From positions 1 through 45,456 of the forward strand of contig CANRIG010000020.1 in the NCBI GenBank assembly GCA_947630595.1: a DNA stretch of 45,456 nt, in the 5' to 3' direction. Origin of the DNA: an uncultured Lachnospiraceae bacterium (GTDB lineage Bacteria > Bacillota > Clostridia > Lachnospirales > Lachnospiraceae). Both the position numbers and the translations under genes were made by a program. Under the pieces are notes generated by a model. That model saw only the letters and a program-made list of their open reading frames with translations. It was not told the origin of the DNA and did no database searches. Of the stretch, positions 1-5,957 are shown piece after piece. Each line of letters begins with the position of its first letter. Position 1 is the first letter of the stretch.

Positions 1-27
1 TTTTTGCACGGCTCATTGCTTACGCGC

Positions 28-50
28 AAAAAAAACACCGTCCCCGGTGC
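28..50 (-). terminator. Intrinsic terminator of tRNA-Lys
   Basis: Read on the minus strand, a CACCG/CGGTG stem with a 4-nt loop is followed by a run of eight T residues, directly 3' of the tRNA. Confidence 0.85.
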
Positions 51-78
51 TCTTTCGTCATCGAAAACAGTGTTTCAA

Positions 79-151
79 TGCGCGATCAGGGGCTCGAACC
101 CTGGACACCCTGATTAAGAGTCAGGTGCTCTACCAACTGAGCTAATCGCGC
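79..151 (-). tRNA. tRNA-Lys (CTT anticodon)
   Basis: A 73-nt cloverleaf on the minus strand. The acceptor arms GCGCGAT and ATCGCGC pair fully and are followed by discriminator A. The D-arm (TTAGCTCAGTTGGTAGAGC) and T-arm (GGTTCGAGCCC) are canonical. The anticodon stem CCTGA/TCAGG encloses loop CTCTTAA, giving anticodon CTT, which reads AAG (Lys). The CCA end is not encoded. It has its own upstream promoter and downstream terminator, so it is a single-gene unit. Confidence 0.95.
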
Positions 152-193
152 TCGTCTCTTTAGAACTTTCTCTGTTCCTCAGCAAGTAAGTGT

Positions 194-222
194 ATTATAA
201 TATAAGCGTCCCAAAAATGCAA
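194..222 (-). promoter_or_regulatory. Sigma-A promoter of tRNA-Lys
   Basis: Minus-strand -35 TTGCAT and -10 TATAAT are separated by 17 bp, about 40 bp upstream of the mature tRNA 5' end. Confidence 0.8.
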
Positions 223-289
223 TCCACATTTTATACTTTTTTTAGTTTTAAATTTTGTTTTTTTTAGTTTTTTTTCACAATTCGAACAC

Positions 290-318
290 TTGAATCCGGC
301 TGGGAAATACACTATACT
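290..318 (+). promoter_or_regulatory. Sigma-A promoter of the AI-2E-family gene
   Basis: TTGAAT (290-295), a 17-bp spacer and TATACT (313-318). Upstream lies a T-rich stretch that could act as an UP element. Confidence 0.7.
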
Positions 319-350
319 GTAAGTTACGGACAAAGAAAGGATTTGAAATC

Positions 351-1634
351 ATGTCACAGCATTCGTCTGCCGGCCGCGGCCGGGAGAAAATTCAGCAGGA
401 ATATATTCCGGACTCGATCGGACGCGGCAAAAGCCAGCGTTTCATCAAGAGCAACCGCTATTTCACCATCTGCGTATACGCGCTGGTCATGGTTACGATC
501 TCCGCCGTCATTATTAAATGTATCATCGACTTTGAACAGACCAAGGCATGGATCGGGCATCTGCTGGCGATGCTGGGGCCGTTTATCTTCGGCGCCCTGC
601 TGGCATATGTGCTGAACCCGATGGTACATGTTTTCTACAAAGGAATTGAACGGCTGTCGAAGCGGACCGGGCTGCGCATCGGGCATACGCTGCATACGGC
701 GCTCTCCATCACCCTCACCTATGTGATCGTGCTCGGCTTCGTCACGCTGACGCTGCTGTTTGTGTTCCCGGAAATCACCAAGAACCTGATCGATTTCGTC
801 AACTATATCCCCACCGCGTACGGTACGCTGCTGAACCTGCTGACGCGCGTGCAGCGGCGTTTCCCCAACCTCGATGTGGAGATCATCCGGCAGCCCATTA
901 CCAATATGATGCCGGACCTCATCGCCACGCTGCAGGATTTCGCCACCAACATGGTGCCCGCGCTTTACACGATCTCGATGTCGATCGCAGGCTGGATACT
1001 CAACCTGCTGATCACGCTGATCGTTTCCGTCTATATGCTGTACGACAAACGCCGCATCATCCGCATCTGCTGGAAGCTGGTCTATGCGCTGCTGCCGGCC
1101 AAATACATCCCGCTCTGCCACGAGGTGCTGGCGGAGTGCAACCGCATTTTCAGCAGCTTTGTGGTCGGCAAATTTATCGACTCGCTGATCATCGGCGGCC
1201 TTTGCTTCGTGCTGATGTCGATCCTGCGGCTGCCGTATACGCTGCTGATCAGCATCATCGTCGGCATCACCAACATGATTCCGTATTTCGGTCCGTTCAT
1301 CGGCGCCATTCCGGGCATCCTGATCATTCTGTTTATCCACCCGATTCAGGCGCTGATCTTCGGTATTATGATCCTCTGCCTGCAGCAGTTTGACGGGCTG
1401 ATCCTCGGCCCCAAGATTCTGGGGAATTCCACCGGCATGAAGCCTCTGTGGATTATCTTCGCCATCACGATCGGCGGGCAGGTGGCCGGGCTGGTCGGCA
1501 TGTTCCTCGGCGTTCCGCTGGTGGCGTTTATCAGCTATCTGCTGGACCGCTATCTGGATCACCGGCTGCGCCGCAAGAATATATCGGAAAGCGCAATCGA
1601 CAACGACCTGAAAAATCTGGAGCTGGACGATTAA
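351..1634 (+). CDS. AI-2E family transporter
   Basis: A 427-residue polytopic membrane protein of the AI-2E/YtvI-YdiK family (PF01594). Members are exporters or ion antiporters; the substrate here cannot be assigned. After a polar N-tail of about 35 residues come two helices (about 38-90), a helix-rich extramembrane segment (about 110-200), and further helices including the family-typical glycine-rich stretch VGITNMIPYFGPFIGAIPG near residues 302-320. The C-tail is charged and cytoplasmic. Length is normal for the family. The ATG start has AGAAAGGA about 10 nt upstream and a clear promoter. It is monocistronic, with a terminator overlapping its stop codon. Confidence 0.88.
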   Translation: MSQHSSAGRGREKIQQEYIPDSIGRGKSQRFIKSNRYFTICVYALVMVTISAVIIKCIIDFEQTKAWIGHLLAMLGPFIFGALLAYVLNPMVHVFYKGIERLSKRTGLRIGHTLHTALSITLTYVIVLGFVTLTLLFVFPEITKNLIDFVNYIPTAYGTLLNLLTRVQRRFPNLDVEIIRQPITNMMPDLIATLQDFATNMVPALYTISMSIAGWILNLLITLIVSVYMLYDKRRIIRICWKLVYALLPAKYIPLCHEVLAECNRIFSSFVVGKFIDSLIIGGLCFVLMSILRLPYTLLISIIVGITNMIPYFGPFIGAIPGILIILFIHPIQALIFGIMILCLQQFDGLILGPKILGNSTGMKPLWIIFAITIGGQVAGLVGMFLGVPLVAFISYLLDRYLDHRLRRKNISESAIDNDLKNLELDD

Positions 1635-1650
1635 GTCCAGCTCCTGTTTT
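1619..1650 (+). terminator. Terminator overlapping the AI-2E gene stop codon
   Basis: A perfect 10-bp stem, GGAGCTGGAC/GTCCAGCTCC, has a 6-nt loop that contains the stop codon. It is followed by TGTTTT. On the minus strand the same stem is followed by AGATTTTT, so it probably also terminates the converging small gene at 1666-1818. Confidence 0.85.
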
Positions 1651-1665
1651 CGTTATGCTCCGTCG

Positions 1666-1818
1666 TCAGATTCCGCCGCTTTTGCGTTTCCGGCCCGTCT
1701 GTATTCCGTCCAGCTGCTTTTTCACCTCGTCCAGCGACTGCCGGAAGCGCAGCGCGTTTCGGTGCACCGCCGGCTTGTCGTATGTGAGACGGTAGAGCTT
1801 CTTTCTGATCTTGCCCAA
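1666..1818 (-). CDS. Spo0E-like aspartyl-phosphate phosphatase (small ORF)
   Basis: A 50-residue ORF starting at TTG, with AGGGAG ten bases upstream. The peptide begins MGKIRKKLYRL and contains RQSLDEVKKQL. Spo0E phosphatases are 45-85-residue two-helix proteins that dephosphorylate Spo0A~P, with signature SQELD. Aligning the RKK here with the RKL of Bacillus Spo0E places Q23, L25 and D26 in the same register, counted from that Arg. The first Ser of the signature is Arg here and the Glu is Ser, so activity is uncertain. If real, it would restrain sporulation. The match was made by eye; the TTG start and degenerate motif limit confidence. It shares a bidirectional terminator with the converging AI-2E gene. 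Confidence 0.5.
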   Translation of the reverse strand: MGKIRKKLYRLTYDKPAVHRNALRFRQSLDEVKKQLDGIQTGRKRKSGGI

Positions 1819-1862
1819 TCTGCTCCGACTCCCTGTTTTTTCTTATCATATGACGCGCCGGG

Positions 1863-2204
1863 CCGTCTGCCAAATGATTTCTGCAATGCGCCAGGCCTGT
1901 CTGCCGAGCGGTTTCTTCAATGCGTCAAATCTGTCTGCCGAGCGGTTCCCGCAATGAACCGGGCCAGCCTGCCGAGCGGTTCCCGCAATGAACCAGGCCC
2001 GTCTGCCAAATGGCTCCTACAATGAACCGGGCCCGTCTGCCAAATGGTTCCTGCAATGAACCAGACCTGTCTGTCAAATGATTTCTGCAATGCGTCGGAC
2101 CCGTCTGCCAAACAGTTCCTTGCAATGCGCCAGATCCGTCTGTCGAACAGTTCCCCGCCATGTGCCAGATCCATCTGCGGGATTATTCCTGCCGTGAACC
2201 CAAC
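1863..2204. repeat. 34-bp minisatellite, about 10 degenerate units
   Basis: About ten head-to-tail units of 33-35 bp fill the space between the Spo0E-like ORF and trmB. The unit core reads roughly CCGTCTGCCAAATGGTTCC then TGCAATGAACCAGAC. There are no spacers, so it is not CRISPR. The period is not a multiple of three and neither strand gives a plausible protein. Within a unit, GTCTG pairs with CAGAC and GGTTC with GAACC. In most units changes in one outer arm are matched in the other or kept as G-T pairs. Confidence 0.85.
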
Positions 2205-2207
2205 TCC

Positions 2208-2858
2208 TCAGCCGCGGCTCAGCACCGCCTTGCAGATCGGATTTCCCTGAGCGGAAAAGCGCTCCTCATACTCCGTCATGATATTGCCGCGCACCATTTC
2301 CGCGTCGTGATGCAGGTCGCGCGTGTATGCGTCCACGCGCCAGCCGGCCGCGGCCGCCTCCTCCAGCGCAAACGCAAACAGGTCCTGATTGTCCGTCTTG
2401 AATTCCACCCGTCCGCCCGGCTGCAGAATCCGGTCGTAGCGCGCCAGAAACTGGCGGCTCGGCAGTCTGCGCTTGGCGTGCCGGTCCTTGGGCCACGGAT
2501 CGGAGAAATTGAGGTAAATGCCGGCCACCTCGCCCTCGGCGAACACTTCCGTGATGTCCTCCGCCTCCATCCGCAGAAACAGCAGATTCGTCAGCTGCGG
2601 AAGGCTGCTCCGTTTCTCCAGGGCCCGCAGCAACACGCTGGAATACTTTTCGATACCCGCATAGTTGCAGCCGGGATTCTGCAGCGCAAGCTCCGTGATA
2701 AACCTGCCCTTGCCCATCCCGATCTCCAGATACAGCGGATGGTCGTTGCCGAACACCTCGTCCCAGTGTCCGCGCTTTTCCCGCATGACGTCCTCATGTA
2801 CCACAAATTCGCTCCCGGCGATCGCCTCGCGCGAACCCGGTATATTTCTCAGCCTCAT
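2208..2858 (-). CDS. trmB: tRNA (guanine-46-N7)-methyltransferase
   Basis: A 216-residue SAM-dependent methyltransferase that makes m7G46 in tRNA. Key features are the SAM-binding loop LEIGMGKGRF (about 43-52), the family motif NFSDPWPKDRHAKRRL (about 114-129) with the catalytic-region Asp, FKTDN, and the C-terminal NIMTEYEERF block. The frame is open further upstream. I chose the ATG giving MRLRNIPGS because TrmB proteins start this way and GGAG lies about 12 nt upstream; the extra upstream residues are low-complexity. It appears monocistronic, behind a purine-rich leader. Confidence 0.93.
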   Translation of the reverse strand: MRLRNIPGSREAIAGSEFVVHEDVMREKRGHWDEVFGNDHPLYLEIGMGKGRFITELALQNPGCNYAGIEKYSSVLLRALEKRSSLPQLTNLLFLRMEAEDITEVFAEGEVAGIYLNFSDPWPKDRHAKRRLPSRQFLARYDRILQPGGRVEFKTDNQDLFAFALEEAAAAGWRVDAYTRDLHHDAEMVRGNIMTEYEERFSAQGNPICKAVLSRG

Positions 2859-2869
2859 ATTCTGCTCAC

Positions 2870-3030
2870 TCCAAATTCTTCTGTGTTCCAGTTTCCTGTC
2901 TCTGATCTCCCGTTTCTTTGATTCACAATCTTTCATTTTCTGATTCTTTGTGTTCCGGTTTTCTGTTTCTGATCTGCCGTTTCCCTGTTTTCCGGCCTTC
3001 CTCTTCCCCTTGAAATCCCGCATTCCTTAT
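2870..3030 (-). repeat. Purine-rich degenerate repeat leader upstream of trmB
   Basis: On the minus strand this stretch is A/G-rich. It carries two related blocks about 70 bp apart, one beginning GGCAGATCAGAAACAG and the other GGGAGATCAGAGACAG, each followed by AAAACCGGAACACA-like sequence. It lies in the untranslated leader or upstream region of trmB. No promoter hexamers could be assigned with confidence. The right end borders the AT-rich promoter region of the NlpC/P60 gene. Confidence 0.5.
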
Positions 3031-3108
3031 TCTCTCAGAAATCCCGAAAAAGTCAAGTATTCCTCACATTTTCCTCACCATTTATTTTATTTTTTTGTTG
3101 TCCAGTTA

Positions 3109-3137
3109 TTGACAATCTGTTAAATTTCGGTTAGTAT
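3109..3137 (+). promoter_or_regulatory. Sigma-A promoter of the NlpC/P60 gene
   Basis: Consensus TTGACA (3109-3114), exactly 17 bp, then TAGTAT (3132-3137). The expected 5' UTR is about 80 nt and AT-rich. Confidence 0.85.
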
Positions 3138-3222
3138 TTTAACTAAGATGTAAAAAAATTGTAATTTTTATTATATGATGACTGAGTGATATAACACATG
3201 TACAATGTGAGGGGTATATAAT

Positions 3223-5214
3223 ATGAAGAAACGTAAATTGCTGCTGACGTTATCCCTGGCGGGACTGATGGCGCTTGCGTCTCCTGCGCTCCCGGCAGGT
3301 GCGAAATGGAAAACCACTAACGAAGGAAAGATGTATACGCAGGAGGCTTCTCCCGGTTATGTGACCGGCCTGAAGAAGATCGGCGATTACGCCTACTACT
3401 TCAATGAGAGCGGTATCATGCAGGTGGGCTTCCAGACGATCAGCGACAAAACTTATTATTTTGACGAAAAGACGGATACGCTGGGCCATCTCGTGTACGG
3501 CTGGATCACTACGGCGGACGGGAAGCGTTATTATTCCAATCAAAACGGCGTCATCCTGCAGGGCAAATGGCTGAACAACCGCTACTATTTCCAGGACGAC
3601 GGCTCGCTGGCGGTCAATGCCTGGGTCGACGGCAAGTGGGTCGGAGCGGACGGACGCTATACCGGCGTGGTAAACAATGTCGGCTGGGTGACCGACGGCG
3701 GCGTGACCCGCTACTACGACAAGACCAGCCACATGCTCACCGGCTGGCAGACTATCAGCGGGCAGACCTATTATTTCAACCCGTCGTCCGGCAACCTGCT
3801 CAAGGGCTGGTTCAAGGTCGGCAATGCCCGCTACTACGGCGACACCAAGACCGGCGCGATCCTGAAGAACACCTGGAAGGACAGCCGCTATCTGAAAAGC
3901 GATGGCGCGGCGGCGATCGGCCTTTACAAGATCGGCGGGAAGACCTACCTCTTTAAGACCAGCGGCAAGGTACAGTCCGGCGGATGGGCCAGATACAACG
4001 GCATTTATTATTACTGCACCAAGAAAGGCGTCATAGAGACGAACAAGTGGCTGGACAGCAATACCAAGTATGTCACCTCCACCGGAGCGCGGGCGTCCGG
4101 GTTCACCACCATCGGCAGCGACACCTATTACTTTAATCCCACCACCGGCGTCAAGACGACCAAATGGGTGACCGTGGGCACGGACCGCTATTACCTGAGC
4201 AAAAAAACGGGTATTCTTTACAAAAACCACTGGGTTCTCTCCAAAAAGTATTACGCGTCCTCGACCGGCGCGGTGCTCAAGGGACTGAACGAGATCAACG
4301 GCAAGCTCTATTACTTTGATACGACGACCGGCAGAAAGGCCACGAACTCCCTGCAGACCATCGGCTCGGACAAATACTACTTCAACAGCAAGGGTGCCGC
4401 GCTGAAGGACAAATGGCAGGAGATTAGCGGGAAATACTACTATTTCCAGAGCGACAGCAAAATGGCGGTCAACACCTGGATCGGCGACTACTACGTAGGC
4501 CTGGACGGCGCGCGCACCGACCGCAACAAGACCGTCGGCTGGTCGACGGTGGACGGCGTCAAATACTACTATGACAGCAACGGCAACATGGTGACCGGCT
4601 GGACGACCATCGACAAGAACAAATATTACTTTGACTCCACCGGCGCGATGGTGACCGGCATCCAGACCATCGGCAGCAAGAAATATTACTTCTACTCCTC
4701 CGGCATCATGGCGCACTCGATTACCATCGCGGTCGGCACCAAGCAGTATACGCTTAACTCCAGCGGCGTAGTCACGGACGAAGTCAGCATGAAGGTATCG
4801 GAGAACACGGTGGGCGGACAGATTGTCAACTTCGCCCTGCAGTACGTGGGCAATCCGTATGTCTACGGCGGCACGAGCCTGACGAAGGGCGCTGACTGCT
4901 CCGGCTTTGTACAGACGGTCTTCTCCAACTTCAAGATCAAGCTGCTGCGCGTCGCGGACGACCAGATGAAAGGCCCGTCCAGCGCTTATATCCAGAACGG
5001 CTACAAGGAGGCTGTGGTGGTGGATATGTCCAGCCTCCAGCCGGGCGACCTGCTGTTCTACGGTTCCGGCAACTACGCGTCCCATGTGGCGATTTACATG
5101 GGCAACGGTCAGATCGTGCATGCCAGCAACTCGCAGCCGTATCCGGCCGGCGGCATCAAGGTATCGAACTACGATTACCAGACCCCGATCCGGGCCGTGC
5201 GTTACTGGTCCTGA
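3223..5214 (+). CDS. Secreted cell-wall-binding-repeat NlpC/P60 peptidase
   Basis: A 663-residue secreted cell-wall hydrolase. A signal peptide (positive KKRK, hydrophobic core, cleavage near AGA about residue 27) is followed by some 20 aromatic-rich repeats of the choline/cell-wall-binding type (GWxxxxGxxYYF, about 40-520), which anchor proteins to wall polymers. The C-terminal NlpC/P60 domain (about 533-663) carries Cys559 (ADCSGF), His621 (SHVAIYMG) and His633 (IVHAS), the expected catalytic triad of gamma-D-Glu-diamino acid endopeptidases. The ATG follows GAGGGG. It is monocistronic with its own promoter and terminator. Likely roles are cell separation, wall turnover or host contact; the repeat ligand is not known. 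Confidence 0.92.
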   Translation: MKKRKLLLTLSLAGLMALASPALPAGAKWKTTNEGKMYTQEASPGYVTGLKKIGDYAYYFNESGIMQVGFQTISDKTYYFDEKTDTLGHLVYGWITTADGKRYYSNQNGVILQGKWLNNRYYFQDDGSLAVNAWVDGKWVGADGRYTGVVNNVGWVTDGGVTRYYDKTSHMLTGWQTISGQTYYFNPSSGNLLKGWFKVGNARYYGDTKTGAILKNTWKDSRYLKSDGAAAIGLYKIGGKTYLFKTSGKVQSGGWARYNGIYYYCTKKGVIETNKWLDSNTKYVTSTGARASGFTTIGSDTYYFNPTTGVKTTKWVTVGTDRYYLSKKTGILYKNHWVLSKKYYASSTGAVLKGLNEINGKLYYFDTTTGRKATNSLQTIGSDKYYFNSKGAALKDKWQEISGKYYYFQSDSKMAVNTWIGDYYVGLDGARTDRNKTVGWSTVDGVKYYYDSNGNMVTGWTTIDKNKYYFDSTGAMVTGIQTIGSKKYYFYSSGIMAHSITIAVGTKQYTLNSSGVVTDEVSMKVSENTVGGQIVNFALQYVGNPYVYGGTSLTKGADCSGFVQTVFSNFKIKLLRVADDQMKGPSSAYIQNGYKEAVVVDMSSLQPGDLLFYGSGNYASHVAIYMGNGQIVHASNSQPYPAGGIKVSNYDYQTPIRAVRYWS

Positions 5215-5233
5215 CCGGAAGCGGCAAACAATC

Positions 5234-5285
5234 AAAATGAGCTGACGCTCCATGGATTTCCATCGAAGGTCAGCTCATTTTTTTG
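5234..5285 (+). terminator. Terminator of the NlpC/P60 gene
   Basis: AAAATGAGCTGAC pairs with GTCAGCTCATTTT around a 22-nt loop, followed by a T run. Confidence 0.88.
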
Positions 5286-5450
5286 TCTTTTCTTTGTTTC
5301 TTCTTCGTCGTTTCTGTTGGTCTTATCTTTTGTCTTGCCTTTTGTCCCGCCTTTAGTCTTATCTTTTCTTTTGTCTTTTCTTTTGTCTTGTCTTTTCTTT
5401 TGTCTTGTCCTTTCTTCGTCTTTTCTATCTATTCTTCACCTTTTCTGTCG
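5282..5450 (+). repeat. Pyrimidine-rich TTTTGTC microsatellite-like tract
   Basis: About 170 bp almost free of A, made of irregular TTTTGTCTT and TTTTCTTTTGTC units directly after the NlpC terminator. No credible coding on either strand. Homopyrimidine mirror tracts of this kind can form triplex DNA; this is only a composition-based suggestion. Confidence 0.6.
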
Positions 5451-5618
5451 TTTTATATACCCGCCTTCTTGTATGCCGGTTTCCCTGCGCGTCCCCGCTA
5501 TGTTGTATGCGTTCCCTGTCCTGTGCCATTTAAATATTCAGAATCTTTTTCTTATTAACGCACATTTCATCTGTCAACCCTTTTTTGCGAATTTCCCGAC
5601 GTTTTCCTCATTTTATCA

Positions 5619-5752
5619 TAATCCACAAAACGTCCGTTCCGTAAAAAAACTATGTAAACCAATTTTTTTCGCCGTCAGGATGTGGATAATGTGGATAATT
5701 CGGTGCATAATTCCGGTTTACCGGCCTTTCGGGGTCTTGCCCATGTGGATAA
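5619..5752. promoter_or_regulatory. Cluster of DnaA boxes in a 743-bp convergent intergenic region
   Basis: Three perfect copies of TGTGGATAA (reverse complement of the DnaA box TTATCCACA) lie at 5681-5689, 5690-5698 (abutting) and 5744-5752. Near-matches are TAATCCACA at 5619-5627 and GGTGCATAA at 5702-5710. The surroundings are AT-rich. No dnaA, dnaN or rep gene is in the window, and both flanking genes point into the region. It could be a DnaA-titration or regulatory cluster, or part of an origin; the sequence alone does not decide. The rest of 5453-5957 shows no gene. Confidence 0.7.
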
Positions 5753-5957
5753 GTCGCGCATATTTTGTCGAACCGTCTGCGGGGACTTTTGAAAATTTTG
5801 TGCAGGTTTACTTTTATTTCGGGGTGCAGGGGCCTTTTTTGAGGCGAATAGCGTTTCTGTATTTATGACAATTTGCATTGTTGACAGACTTTTTATTCCC
5901 GCACCCCGCGCCGGCGGCCAAAGCCTCCGGCACCATATCTGGTTGCGGACAGGCCGA

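Noticed and set aside
1863-2204. CRISPR array
   Set aside because: Units are directly adjacent, diverged and have no unique spacers.
5633-5660. dif recombination site (TATGTAAAC resembles the XerD arm)
   Set aside because: Only the right arm matches Bacillus dif; the left arm and centre do not.
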